A DNA stretch of 64,000 nucleotides, taken from positions 2,914,001 to 2,978,000 of the forward strand of contig JAWPMV010000001.1 in assembly GCA_033391075.1 (NCBI GenBank), written 5' to 3'. The notes under the pieces were generated by a model, which worked only from the letters and a program-made list of their open reading frames with translations, did no database searches and was not told the origin of the DNA. Position numbers and translations under genes: made by a program. Each line of letters starts with the position of its first letter. Position 1 is the first letter of the stretch. This DNA is from Bacteroidia bacterium. GTDB lineage: Bacteria > Bacteroidota > Bacteroidia > J057. Below are positions 34,087-43,212 of the stretch, piece by piece.

Positions 34087-34094
34087 TAAATTTG
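34087..34094 (+). promoter_or_regulatory. -7 promoter element (TAAATTTG)
   Basis: A perfect match to TAnnTTTG, 26 bp before the ATG at 34121. No strong -33 TTTG partner is seen about 20 bp upstream. It supports the start at 34121, because the longer alternative start at 34082 would lie upstream of this element. Confidence 0.45.
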
Positions 34095-34120
34095 CACTTG
34101 TATACCCAAGAACCAATTGT

Positions 34121-35344
34121 ATGAAATTTTTTCAGTTAATTATTTGTTTAGGATTATGCTTCGGCATCCTGAATCCCACGTTTGCTGAACAGTCCCTGGA
34201 AGACATAGAAACAGAACTCGCCACCCTGGCAGAAGATATCCTTTTACACGATTCCCTTTCCTATAAAATCAAGCAGAATAAGAAATTTGCTACCCTTTTA
34301 AGGAAAACACTTCAAAGATCGGATAGCTACAATTACGAATTCAAAAAGTTAAAAACCATATCCATCCTGAAATCAGAAGATGATGCTTTCCGCATATTCA
34401 CCTGGTTTATCGTGGACAAAAATTACCGTGAATATTATGGTGAACAGTTCCACTACTTCTTTGGCTTTGTTCAGCGCAAATACCAGGAAGCAGGAAATAC
34501 AGAATATGTAGTTATTCCTTTACTGGAAATGAATCGAATACCTCAAGGAGTAGAAAATATGGTTCTGGACAATGGAAATTGGCTGGGAGCTCTTTACTAC
34601 AAGCCTCAAAATGGAGATAAAATTCCTAATCTGAAGTTGAAATATTACGACAGACAATTGAGCAAAGGAGGTAAGCAAAAGAAGGTTAAAAAAGACTTCT
34701 ATGTTTTGCTAGGCTGGAATGGAAATGACAACCGCAGCAATTATAAAATGGTTGAAGTCATGTCCTTTGATCCGGAAGATAAAAACCGGGTAATATTCGG
34801 GGCAGATGTTTTTTACTTCAGTGCCATTCCCAAATTCCGGGCGATTTTCAATTATTCTGAATATTCTCCTTTTAGCCTCAATTATAATTGGGTGAAAGTA
34901 GGTCCGGTTAAAAAAGCCAATATGATCGTCTATGATCACCTGGGAACTCCAAAAGGAAAGAAAGCAGAAATGAAGGAGGTATGGGAACTGGGTTCTGATG
35001 GTTCTCTGGATGGCCTTTATTTCTATAAACGAAAAGGCATCTTTGAATGGCATAGGGATGTTCGCTTAGCAGAGAAATATATCAGTAAGCAACATAGAAA
35101 AGCCATTGCAGAGGTAAGGGATAACAGAGATAGAATACAGTCAGACCGCAATGATGCGATTGACAGTTATACAGTGGATGGGAAAAAATTTGTGAGATCT
35201 GGAGAAAATGGAGAGAAAGTTGACCGATTGAGCAAAAAAGCCCACAAAGAATTCTTAAAGAAACAACGAGAACTCAAAAAGGCCGAAGAAGCGAAGCTCA
35301 AAGAGGCCGGAATCAAGCCAAAAAAGATAGAAAACAATAATTAG
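34121..35344 (+). CDS. Exported protein of unknown function
   Basis: The start at 34121 (407 residues) gives a clean signal peptide (MKFFQLIICLGLCFGILNPT, cleavage near FAEQ). An upstream in-frame ATG at 34082 would add 13 residues without signal features and lies before a -7 box. The body is beta-rich with many Tyr/Lys and an acidic/basic C-terminal helix (LKKQRELKKAEEAKLKEAG). The region KKDFYVLLGWNGNDNRSNYK is notable. It resembles unannotated Bacteroidota outer-compartment proteins; no named domain recognised. Confidence 0.82.
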   Translation: MKFFQLIICLGLCFGILNPTFAEQSLEDIETELATLAEDILLHDSLSYKIKQNKKFATLLRKTLQRSDSYNYEFKKLKTISILKSEDDAFRIFTWFIVDKNYREYYGEQFHYFFGFVQRKYQEAGNTEYVVIPLLEMNRIPQGVENMVLDNGNWLGALYYKPQNGDKIPNLKLKYYDRQLSKGGKQKKVKKDFYVLLGWNGNDNRSNYKMVEVMSFDPEDKNRVIFGADVFYFSAIPKFRAIFNYSEYSPFSLNYNWVKVGPVKKANMIVYDHLGTPKGKKAEMKEVWELGSDGSLDGLYFYKRKGIFEWHRDVRLAEKYISKQHRKAIAEVRDNRDRIQSDRNDAIDSYTVDGKKFVRSGENGEKVDRLSKKAHKEFLKKQRELKKAEEAKLKEAGIKPKKIENNN

Positions 35345-35434
35345 GCCTCCTATCCGAAAAAGTTTTTTGGGAGGTTCTACATAAATTCATATTTTTGGCT
35401 AGAAACATAAAAAACTAGGATAATAAAAGAAGCT

Positions 35435-35878
35435 ATGCAAGGGAGAGATGAAGTGTACTCGGAAAAGATAAGGGCAGGAAAGAGAACCTATTTTTTCGAT
35501 GTAAGATCGACGCGCTCCAATGATTATTACATCACGATCACAGAAAGCAAGCGTCGTTTTAATGGAAGAGGGTATGACAAGCACAAAATTTTCCTTTATA
35601 AGGAAGATTTTAACAAATTCCTCGCTTCCTTAAACAAAACCGTAGATCACGTAAAGACGGAATTACTTCCTGATTACGACTACGATGAGTTCGACCGCAA
35701 AAGAGAATGGGATTCTGAAATGGGAGAAGGCGAAAGCGGCTCCTCTGATTCAGAAACAGTAACACCCGTAGAAGAAGAAGTTGCAGCAGCTGCTGCAGAA
35801 GTTGAGGAGGAGGCAGCCACAGAAGAGGTTGAAGCCGATGATACTGAAACAAGCCTTTCCACCAGTTGGGAAGATTAA
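35435..35878 (+). CDS. PUR-alpha/DUF3276 nucleic-acid-binding protein
   Basis: 147 residues. Residues 1-85 form the DUF3276 PUR-like domain (EVYSEKIRAGKRTYFFDVRS, then KIFLYKEDFNKFLASLN), known from Bacteroidota as a single-stranded nucleic-acid binder; the rest is a low-complexity acidic tail (EEEVAAAAAEVEEEAATEEV). Ends 21 bp before a strong terminator. The acidic tail could tune binding or dimerisation. Conserved across the phylum, hence a taxonomic marker. Confidence 0.93.
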   Translation: MQGRDEVYSEKIRAGKRTYFFDVRSTRSNDYYITITESKRRFNGRGYDKHKIFLYKEDFNKFLASLNKTVDHVKTELLPDYDYDEFDRKREWDSEMGEGESGSSDSETVTPVEEEVAAAAAEVEEEAATEEVEADDTETSLSTSWED

Positions 35879-35899
35879 ATACAAAAGCATACAATGCAC

Positions 35900-35931
35900 G
35901 AAAGCTCTACCAATCGGTAGAGCTTTTTTTT
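35900..35931 (+). terminator. Terminator after PUR/DUF3276 gene
   Basis: Stem AAAGCTCTACC, loop AATC, GGTAGAGCTTT, then T-run (35901-35931). Confidence 0.9.
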
Positions 35932-36016
35932 ATGCCCGGGAATAAACAAAGTACAAAGCTTGTCAAATGGGCAAATGACTCGCGAGGCCATTTCAACAAC
36001 AAATACTTATTAAACA

Positions 36017-36973
36017 ATGAAAGTAAATATTCTAAATAGCCTCATCATTCTGAGCCTGCTGCTCCTCACCGGAAACCTCAGTGCTCAACACAAAAAAGAA
36101 ATGAATCCTGAGCAAAAAGCAGAAATGCAAACGCTCAAAAAGGAATTGAAATCCTATTCAGACAATAACATCAAGCCGGTAATTACCGCCCAAAGAAATA
36201 AATTGGATAGCTACCTAAGCAATTCTGAACAGAAGGAAATCGCTAGTTTGAGAGAAAAAACAAAAGCTCAGAAAATAGCTTCCAGGAAATTCAGAATGGA
36301 GTTGAGAGAATCCGGAGCAGGCAGAGGCGAGATGAGCGAAGAGCAGATGGCAACTTCCAGAGAACTTCGAAAGCAACAAAGACATTTGCATACAGAGGCA
36401 TGGGCCATCGTTGATGCGCATGAAGATGAGATCAACAGCCTATTGGATGAACTCAAACCCAAGATAGAAGTGTGGAGGAAGGAAATGAGAGATATAAAGG
36501 CTAAGCATATGCCAGAAGGCAGAAGAGATAGAGGAGATTGGAATAAAATGGGCACAAGTCCGGGTAAAGAAAGAATGAAAAGAGGGGGACATTCTGGAAA
36601 AGGAAGAAGTGGATTCAGACCAGGACGTGGCGGAATGGGAAATATTTCTTCTCTTCGGAATCCAGTAGCCTTTCTCCTACATAGTCCTGAGGCCGATCTT
36701 CCTTTCGAAGAAGCAGCTTCCGAACTGAGTGTTTTCCCTAATCCTACTTCCGCTCCCAATAGTTTGAAGTTCGATTTGAAAGAAGCTGGCTCTGTCCAAA
36801 TAAATCTGCTCGATAGCCAGGGAAATACGATAAAATCTCTGGTGAATGAAAAAATGGAAGCTGGAACCCACCTTAGGAAATTTGATTTAGGAGAACTGGA
36901 AGAAGGGGTGTACATCTATCAAATCAAAACAGCCACCGGAATAAGCACAAAAAAGCTAATAATTGAGAAGTAG
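36017..36973 (+). CDS. Secreted coiled-coil protein with T9SS sorting domain
   Basis: 318 residues. Signal peptide (MKVNILNSLIILSLLLLTGN), a charged helical/coiled-coil region (about 30-150, rich in E/K/Q), a Gly/Arg-rich linker (GGHSGKGRSGFRPGRGGMGN), then a type A T9SS sorting domain (LSVFPNPTSAPNSLKFDLKE ... GVYIYQIKTATGISTKKL). Probably surface-displayed and possibly adhesive or scaffold-like; the helical part is not a recognised domain. The following gene starts directly behind a terminator. Confidence 0.88.
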   Translation: MKVNILNSLIILSLLLLTGNLSAQHKKEMNPEQKAEMQTLKKELKSYSDNNIKPVITAQRNKLDSYLSNSEQKEIASLREKTKAQKIASRKFRMELRESGAGRGEMSEEQMATSRELRKQQRHLHTEAWAIVDAHEDEINSLLDELKPKIEVWRKEMRDIKAKHMPEGRRDRGDWNKMGTSPGKERMKRGGHSGKGRSGFRPGRGGMGNISSLRNPVAFLLHSPEADLPFEEAASELSVFPNPTSAPNSLKFDLKEAGSVQINLLDSQGNTIKSLVNEKMEAGTHLRKFDLGELEEGVYIYQIKTATGISTKKLIIEK

Positions 36974-37007
36974 ATTATTAGGGTTTTATTGTAATCGTGA
37001 TTAACAT

Positions 37008-37034
37008 GGCAGAAGTTTTCTTCTGCCTTTTTTT
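37008..37034 (+). terminator. Terminator abutting the HAD gene start
   Basis: Stem GGCAGAAG (37008-37015), loop TTTT, CTTCTGCC (37020-37027), then seven T (37028-37034); the ATG of the next gene is the very next base. Confidence 0.85.
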
Positions 37035-37727
37035 ATGCAAATATCTCAACTGGACATAGAGAAAGTACAAGCGATTTTATTCGATTTGGATGGAACTTTA
37101 TATGATCTGAAAGCCATGCAGAAGATCATGAGAAAGAAGATTCTGTTCCATCTTCTCACAAAGCCCTGGAAGTGGAAGGAGATTCTGATTGTTTACTATT
37201 TCAGGAAGGATCGGAAGGATGCTGCAGGAGCTTATGTGCCGGATTTGAAAATTACGCAATACAGATGGCTGCAAAGGAGGTTTGACCTTTCCCTGAAAAA
37301 CTTGGAGTCCATTATTGAAAAATGGATGTATGAGCTACCCGCCAAACAGCTCGCAGACTTAGCTTTTCCCAATTTGTATTCCTTCCTCGATGTCCTTAAA
37401 GCCAAAGCTATTCCTTTCGGCATTCACTCTGATTTGCAGATCGGGAAGAAACTCGAGTGCTTGAACATTCAACCCGACTGTCAATCCGATGCAACGGATG
37501 CAGACATAAATTCCTTAAAGCCACATCCGGGAGGAATTTTTGCTTTTGCAAAAAAGCTGGAAATCAAGGAGGAAAACATCTTGGTCCTGGGAGATAAAGA
37601 AAAATTGGATGGAAGAATGGCCCGAGAAGGGGGCTCCCTCTTCGTTCACATACAAAATCATAGAGCCAATCAACAGTATCAAATGCTTACAGATTTATTT
37701 GAGCAGAAAGTCGATCCTGAGAAATAA
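37035..37727 (+). CDS. HAD-superfamily hydrolase
   Basis: 230 residues. The first HAD motif ILFDLDGTLYD gives the nucleophile Asp near 18; a cap insert follows, and motif IV is ILVLGDKEKLDGRMA (about 181-195). It is probably a small-molecule phosphatase (phosphoglycolate phosphatase-like). The start codon immediately follows the T-tract of a terminator, so no Shine-Dalgarno sequence is possible on a read-through transcript; either the mRNA is nearly leaderless or expression depends on read-through. Confidence 0.88.
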   Translation: MQISQLDIEKVQAILFDLDGTLYDLKAMQKIMRKKILFHLLTKPWKWKEILIVYYFRKDRKDAAGAYVPDLKITQYRWLQRRFDLSLKNLESIIEKWMYELPAKQLADLAFPNLYSFLDVLKAKAIPFGIHSDLQIGKKLECLNIQPDCQSDATDADINSLKPHPGGIFAFAKKLEIKEENILVLGDKEKLDGRMAREGGSLFVHIQNHRANQQYQMLTDLFEQKVDPEK

Positions 37728-37782
37728 TTATTTCAGCTTCTCCAAGCTTTCATCTTAATCGAATTTCCGTAAATTCGAGGCC

Positions 37783-38598
37783 ATGAAGAACTTGCCAGAA
37801 TTCCTCAATCTATATACAGTCGCTGCCTTCCTGTCCGGGATTTTTCTCCACTGGCTTTGGAGTACATACCTTTGGCCTTATCGACATAAAGTATATACCT
37901 GGATTTTTACCAAGCGAAATTATGATCGCCTGGGTGACATTACCAAAACTGATAAAGAACTCAATCGAAATGGGTATTCCCTGGGATATAGCTATCGATA
38001 CAAAGCTCCCCTTTGGGTTTCTTATATCATCTCCAGGGCCTCAAAAAATATCGACTGGGAAAGAGATGGCGATTTTGAAGAAGATCAGGCTATCCCGGAA
38101 GAACATAGAGTAAAGCCCTCAGATTTTACGAATTCTGGCTATGACAAAGGCCACCTGGCCCCGAGTTCGGCCATCGACTTCAGCAAGAAAACCAATCGGG
38201 AAACTTTCCTGATGAGCAATATAGCCTTGCAGCATCCCCAACTCAATAGACAAGCCTGGCGTTCACTTGAGAATCAGGTACAGGATTGGGTGCAGGAAAG
38301 GGGAAGGATGTTCGTTGTAACAGGTCCACTATATGGAGATCGACTTTCAAGGATCAATGGGATTCCTATTCCCCGAACCTTTTACAAAGTCATTTACAGT
38401 CCCAAGCACATAAGAGGTATCGCCTTCCTTTTCCCAAACAAAGCTACCAAAGCCAGCCAACTCTGGAATCATGTCCTGGCCGTTTCCGAATTGGAGGAAC
38501 TCTGCGGCTATAATTTCTTCCATAAATTCAGCAATAGAAAACAAAGACTGGCCAAAGAGCTTGATCTTGAATGGTGGCAGAATCCTTTTGAGGATTGA
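37783..38598 (+). CDS. Membrane-anchored DNA/RNA non-specific endonuclease (NUC family)
   Basis: 271 residues. A hydrophobic N-terminal segment (about 10-28) acts as an anchor, then a beta-beta-alpha-Me nuclease domain with the catalytic motif YDKGHLAPSSAI (His near 124, the DRGH-type motif) and Asn metal ligand in MSNIALQHPQLN. Degrades nucleic acid outside the cytoplasm or in the envelope, likely for nutrient or phosphate recovery. It does not show toxin-type modules. Ends before the palindromic repeat at 38642-38738. Confidence 0.9.
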   Translation: MKNLPEFLNLYTVAAFLSGIFLHWLWSTYLWPYRHKVYTWIFTKRNYDRLGDITKTDKELNRNGYSLGYSYRYKAPLWVSYIISRASKNIDWERDGDFEEDQAIPEEHRVKPSDFTNSGYDKGHLAPSSAIDFSKKTNRETFLMSNIALQHPQLNRQAWRSLENQVQDWVQERGRMFVVTGPLYGDRLSRINGIPIPRTFYKVIYSPKHIRGIAFLFPNKATKASQLWNHVLAVSELEELCGYNFFHKFSNRKQRLAKELDLEWWQNPFED

Positions 38599-38641
38599 GT
38601 AGCTGAGGGGAAAAAATTTCACAAAGAAAAGCCTCAGAAGA

Positions 38642-38738
38642 CTGTCATTGCGAACGTAGTGAAGTAATCCCCTTGTATCCAAATATTATTCATTTTCAAG
38701 GGGATTACTTCGCCGATGATAGCGGCTCGTAATGACAG
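38642..38738. repeat. 97-bp palindromic repeat element
   Basis: Left arm 38642-38675 (CTGTCATTGCGAACGTAGTG then AAGTAATCCCCTTG) pairs with right arm 38697-38738 (CAAGGGGATTACTTC ... GTAATGACAG); the middle has a few mismatches and a short extra insert in the right arm. This long-hairpin form resembles dispersed palindromic repeats found in many bacterial genomes (MITE/REP-like). It lies between converging transcription units and may act as a terminator or a mobile palindrome. Confidence 0.75.
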
Positions 38739-38780
38739 CATTGCTGTATGTCAGTAAATAAAGTTCATCTCGATAGGGAT

Positions 38781-40370
38781 CTATTGCTCCTTAAACTGAG
38801 GAACAATTCTTTTCTGAGTTCCCTGCTCAAAGGCATACGCAATCTCTATCAACAGAGGCTCTGTCCAGGCCTGCCCAAAGAAAGATAAGCCAACTGGCAA
38901 ACCATCAATATCTCCCATAGGAACCGTAATATTGGGATAACCGGCTCGAGCTGCAGGCGTAGAACTTCCCAAACCAAAAGAATCTCCATTGATCCAATCG
39001 GTCTTCCAGGCTGGCCCACCTGTAGGAGCAATGATCGCATCTAGCTCATGCTCTTCCATTACCCGGTCTATCCCATTTTCCTGATAGGCCTTTTGCATGG
39101 AAGCTACAGCTTCTATGTAGGTTTCATCAGAAAGATCTCCCTTCTCAGCTGCCTTTATCACCAGGTCCTGATCGTAATACCTGAGTTCTATGGAATCCTT
39201 TTCATTGAACTCGATTAAATCATCAATGGTTTTGATGGGTGCATTTTCTCCCAATGAAGCAAAGTACTTATTCAGGCCATCTTTAAATTCATATAATAAG
39301 ACATCAAAACTTTCTCTCCCCACATTGCTATTAGCGATTTGATCAATTTCAATGATTTCTACTCCCTGACTTTTGAGATACTCTATAGTTTCATCCATCA
39401 AGGCATCGACTTTAAAATTTCTCCCAAGAGGTCTTTTAAACAAGCCTATTCTTTTTCCCGTTAATCCATCTGCCTTAAGAAAAGTCGAATAGTCCGTATA
39501 GGATTTATTTTCACTTGCAGCCGTTTTACTGTCTGCTGGATCGATTCCCACCATGGTCCCAAGAGCGATAGCTGCATCTCTAACAGTCCTTGCCATAGGT
39601 CCGGGCGTATCCTGGGTAAATGAGATCGGAACGATTCCTGATCGACTAAGGAGGCCCACAGTAGGTTTGATCCCAACGATTCCATTGGAAGTACTGGGGC
39701 AAACAATAGAACCATTGGTTTCTGTCCCTATAGCAAACATGCATAGATTGGCGGATACAGAAGCACCTGAACCCGCACTTGAACCACAAGGGTTTCTATC
39801 CAGGAAATAAGGATTTTTTGTTTGTCCCCCTACTCCACTCCAACCGCTGGAAGACATATTGCCTCTGAAGTTTGCCCATTCGGAAAGATTGGCTTTCCCA
39901 AGAATAACTGCACCAGCTTCTCTGAGCTTAGCGGCTATGTAACTATCCTGCAAAGGCTTTGAGCCCATGAGCGCCCTCGATCCTGCAGTTGTACTCATTT
40001 TATCGTGGGTATCTATATTATCTTTAAGCAGAACAGGAATCCCATGTAAGGGGCCTCTTTTTTTGCCCTCCTTTAGTTCAGTATCCAATTCTTTGGCTAT
40101 TGCTATCGCATCAGGATTGGTCTCAATCACTGAGTTTATCATCGGTCCATCCTTATCAATGGCTGCAATTCGATCCAGATAAGCCTGAACCAAATCCTGC
40201 ACACTAAAGTCTCCTTTATCAAAGCCTTCCTGGACCTGATCAATGGTATATTCCTCAAAGGCAAAGCTTTGAGCTGCTTGACTTCCCCGGGAAGTTGATG
40301 CCGGGCCGGCACAAGCAAGAAGCAGAGATAGGCTTATTGCCAGCATTAAAAAATGGTGGTAGTTTTTCAT
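38781..40370 (-). CDS. Amidase-signature family lipoprotein
   Basis: 529 residues. Lipoprotein signal ([10 protein letters not shown], Cys near 20). The Ser-cisSer-Lys triad is visible: Lys in [12 protein letters not shown] (about 117), cis-Ser in [12 protein letters not shown] (about 196-200) and the nucleophile in [16 protein letters not shown] (about 218-222). It hydrolyses amide bonds, here in the periplasm or at the outer membrane. There is no neighbouring GatB/GatC, so it is not a tRNA amidotransferase subunit. Substrate unknown. Confidence 0.9.
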   Translation of the reverse strand: MKNYHHFLMLAISLSLLLACAGPASTSRGSQAAQSFAFEEYTIDQVQEGFDKGDFSVQDLVQAYLDRIAAIDKDGPMINSVIETNPDAIAIAKELDTELKEGKKRGPLHGIPVLLKDNIDTHDKMSTTAGSRALMGSKPLQDSYIAAKLREAGAVILGKANLSEWANFRGNMSSSGWSGVGGQTKNPYFLDRNPCGSSAGSGASVSANLCMFAIGTETNGSIVCPSTSNGIVGIKPTVGLLSRSGIVPISFTQDTPGPMARTVRDAAIALGTMVGIDPADSKTAASENKSYTDYSTFLKADGLTGKRIGLFKRPLGRNFKVDALMDETIEYLKSQGVEIIEIDQIANSNVGRESFDVLLYEFKDGLNKYFASLGENAPIKTIDDLIEFNEKDSIELRYYDQDLVIKAAEKGDLSDETYIEAVASMQKAYQENGIDRVMEEHELDAIIAPTGGPAWKTDWINGDSFGLGSSTPAARAGYPNITVPMGDIDGLPVGLSFFGQAWTEPLLIEIAYAFEQGTQKRIVPQFKEQ

Positions 40371-40388
40371 AGCTAGTAGGGTTATGTT

Positions 40389-41393
40389 TTAGGCCTCAAG
40401 TACTATTCTAAATCGAGGTTTTCCGTTTCTCAAATGTTCCATTGCTTCATTTACATCTTTCATCTTAAACTTCTCTACCATGGGATGAATCTGATGACGA
40501 GCCGCGAAATCCAGCATGTTTCTGATAGAAGCAGGACTTCCTGTTGGAGATGCAGAAATGGATCTTTGTTTACCCATAAGAAGTCCAATACGAGCTGTAA
40601 GCTCAGGAGCTACCCCAACCATGTGAAATACTCCTTTCGGCCTGAGAGTTCCCAGATAGGAATTCCAATCCAGGGGTACATTGACCGTATTAAGGACCAT
40701 ATCCAGACTTCCTCTGATTTTCTTTAGGGCATCGGCATCATGGGTAGAAACAAAATTATGTGCTCCCAAAGTCCGGGCTTCTTCTTCCTTTTCAGGACTG
40801 GTAGAAAATGCAGTCACCTCGCAGCCCCAGGCTTTTAAGAAAGCTAGTGCCATATGTCCCAGGCCACCTATTCCAATCACTCCTACTCGATCAAGGGGAC
40901 TGATATTATTTTGGAGAATGGGATTAAAAACGGTTATTCCCCCACAAAATAAGGGACCTACCATAGAAGCATCTAAATCTTCCGGAATGGGAAAGGCCCA
41001 CATGCCCTGTACACGAACTTTATCCGCAAAACCTCCATGTCTCCCTGTTATTACTCCTAAAGAACTGGAACAAAGATTATGATCTCCTCCTACACATTGA
41101 TCACAAGTCATACAGGTATTTGCAATCCAGCCTACTCCAACCCTTTGTCCAATCTCCAGATGTTTTACTTCCGGACCTTTAGCGATTACCTTACCCACAA
41201 TTTCATGACCGGGCACCAGCGGGTATTGGGTAAATCTCCAATCATTGTTGAGCATACTCAAATCGCTGTGGCAAATTCCGCAGTATTCAACTTCTATATC
41301 AACATTATCTGAAGCTATTGGCCCCAGTTCATATTGAAATTCCTTTAACTCTTCTCCGGGACCGAAAGCAGCATAAGCATTAACCGTACTCAT
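40389..41393 (-). CDS. Zinc alcohol dehydrogenase (YahK/AdhA-like, NADPH-type)
   Basis: 334 residues. The catalytic site C-G-I-C-H-S-D-L with GHE (VPGHEIVGKV), the four-Cys structural zinc lobe (TCMTCDQCVGGDHNLC) and the GxGxxG Rossmann motif (VGVIGIGGLGHMAL) are complete. Broad aldehyde reduction is the usual role for this group. It precedes the amidase gene on the minus strand (18 bp), so they may be co-transcribed. It keeps the structural zinc that the dehydrogenase at 12855 has lost. Confidence 0.92.
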   Translation of the reverse strand: MSTVNAYAAFGPGEELKEFQYELGPIASDNVDIEVEYCGICHSDLSMLNNDWRFTQYPLVPGHEIVGKVIAKGPEVKHLEIGQRVGVGWIANTCMTCDQCVGGDHNLCSSSLGVITGRHGGFADKVRVQGMWAFPIPEDLDASMVGPLFCGGITVFNPILQNNISPLDRVGVIGIGGLGHMALAFLKAWGCEVTAFSTSPEKEEEARTLGAHNFVSTHDADALKKIRGSLDMVLNTVNVPLDWNSYLGTLRPKGVFHMVGVAPELTARIGLLMGKQRSISASPTGSPASIRNMLDFAARHQIHPMVEKFKMKDVNEAMEHLRNGKPRFRIVLEA

Positions 41394-41473
41394 ATAGGCT
41401 TGTATATTTTTAATAGGTGAATATTAAAACTAAGGCTGAGAAGTCAGAATCCCTAACATTTAGGCCGCTTAAT

Positions 41474-42382
41474 TTATGAGCAATGGTTTTCTTTGCAGGC
41501 CTCAGATCTAAGTTCTAATTCAAGGGTTGCATGCTGTATTCCCATATGAAAAAGTTCATGTTTAATTTCTTCCTTAACGGAAGCCCATTTGCTGAGGTCT
41601 TTTTCCAGCAAGGCCACATGAGCGGTTAGTGCATTTTCGAGGCTACTGATGGCGCGAATGTGTAAGTGATGAATGCAAGCAATACCTTTCATTTGTTTCA
41701 ACTTGCTTTTCACCTGCTGATAATCAATATGTCGGGGTACCCCATCAAGGAGCAAAACCCAACTTTCCTTGAGTAAGCTCCAACTGCTGAAAAGAATTAC
41801 TCCAGCAATGAGTAAACTGATCAGAGGATCTATCCAAAGCCACTTAAAATAGTAGATCAAAAGGCCTGAAAGCACAACCCCAAATGAAACCAAAGCATCA
41901 GCAAGCAAATGTAAAAAGGCTCCTCGGATATTTACATCCTCACTGCCCAAACGAAAAAATAACCAGGCTGAAAAACTATTAATAATAATGCCGATTCCCG
42001 CTATCCAAACGCTACTCAATGCATCAATATTGAGAGGTGCTTGAAGGCGTTCAAAAACCTCATAGAGGATTCCGAATGCGATTGCGACCAATAAGAGTGA
42101 ATTGAAAAACGAAGCCAGGAGAGAAGCTCTCTTATAGCCATAAGTCAGTAATTGAGTGGGAAGCTTCTTTGTAAGTTGATGAGCAGAAAAAGCAAGCAAT
42201 AAACTTGCGACATCTCCCAGATTATGAGCAGCATCAGAAAAGAGCGCGAGGGAGTTGTATAGATAAGCGAATAAAAATTCGAGAAGGGTAAAGACCAGAT
42301 TGAGTCCTATTCCTAAAGCAAAAGCCCAACTCAGTTCTGAAAACTGGGTCGGGCCGTGATGATGATCATGATGATGTCCCAT
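41474..42382 (-). CDS. Cation diffusion facilitator transporter (CzcD/ZitB-like)
   Basis: The chosen start at 42382 gives 302 residues beginning with a His-rich metal-binding tail (MGHHHDHHHG). A longer open frame extends 21 residues upstream with no supporting signal. Six TM helices with the paired metal motifs SDAAHNLGD (TM2) and HLLADALVSFG (TM5), plus a C-terminal cytoplasmic domain. It exports Zn, Co or Cd against protons. It is just downstream of the azurin gene on the same strand (about 98 bp gap). Confidence 0.92.
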   Translation of the reverse strand: MGHHHDHHHGPTQFSELSWAFALGIGLNLVFTLLEFLFAYLYNSLALFSDAAHNLGDVASLLLAFSAHQLTKKLPTQLLTYGYKRASLLASFFNSLLLVAIAFGILYEVFERLQAPLNIDALSSVWIAGIGIIINSFSAWLFFRLGSEDVNIRGAFLHLLADALVSFGVVLSGLLIYYFKWLWIDPLISLLIAGVILFSSWSLLKESWVLLLDGVPRHIDYQQVKSKLKQMKGIACIHHLHIRAISSLENALTAHVALLEKDLSKWASVKEEIKHELFHMGIQHATLELELRSEACKENHCS

Positions 42383-42480
42383 AAATATCTTTCTAATTTT
42401 GGGACAAGATACATGCCTAAGGCTGCAAGTATGATGCAGGTACAACTTGCTTGCAGCTGCAATATCATTGCAGAAAGTCT

Positions 42481-43014
42481 TTATTCTACGATAAACTTCC
42501 CTTGCATTACCGCGAAGTGTCCTGGGAAGGTACAGAGGAAATCATAGGTTCCGGCTTCTGGAGTATCAAAGGTAATCGTTACTTCTTCACCTCCTCCGAT
42601 CAATTTCGTGCTGGCGATAATTGCATCGCTATTTGCAGGAACATAATCTGTATCAATTGCACTCATAGCTTCTACGGCAAAAGCAGACAAATCCGTATCT
42701 GCTTTGAGCAGTACAAAGTTGTGTCCCATAACCTGCTTGGCCATAGAACCTGTATGCTTTAGGGTAAGGCTAACTGTACCACCTGCTTTTACTTTGATCT
42801 CAGATTGATCGTATTTCATTTGGTCATTAGAAGAAAGTACAACTACATTTCCGTCAGCAGAGGCGGGAGTTTCTTCCGCAGCAGGAGCTGCTCTCTCTTC
42901 TGAAGCCATTTCTTTCTTGGCCATTTCCTTAGCATCTTCTTTTGCCTCTTTAGCTCCACCTCCGCAGGCGGTCATGATGAAAGCCAATAAGGCGATGCTT
43001 GCAATCTTTTTCAT
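42481..43014 (-). CDS. Azurin-like blue copper lipoprotein
   Basis: 177 residues. A lipoprotein signal (MKKIASIALLAFIMTACGGG, Cys17) is followed by a long Glu/Lys/Ala linker, then a cupredoxin domain (about 60-177). Copper ligands are the His in VMGHNFVLL and the Cys-His-Met set in FLCTFPGHFAVM. It likely shuttles electrons in the periplasm. The charged linker would hold the domain away from the membrane. Neighbouring CDF transporter suggests metal context, weakly. Confidence 0.92.
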   Translation of the reverse strand: MKKIASIALLAFIMTACGGGAKEAKEDAKEMAKKEMASEERAAPAAEETPASADGNVVVLSSNDQMKYDQSEIKVKAGGTVSLTLKHTGSMAKQVMGHNFVLLKADTDLSAFAVEAMSAIDTDYVPANSDAIIASTKLIGGGEEVTITFDTPEAGTYDFLCTFPGHFAVMQGKFIVE

Positions 43015-43212
43015 TTTATTTAGTTTTCGATTTTTTAATAGGTTTCAAGTGCAAATTAAAACAAAGCCAAATTAGACACTACTTATTTGCAGAATTTTTC
43101 GGCCATTTCTTCCATTTTATCAAATTTTCAGTAGCTGCCTTAGCAATTCCGAAATCAAGCGCAAGGCAATGGATATTTTCATAGGTTTATAACTGATTAA
43201 AATACTAAAGAA

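Noticed and set aside
34082-34120. Longer N-terminus for the exported unknown protein
   Set aside because: It lies at a TAAATTTG promoter box and spoils the signal peptide.
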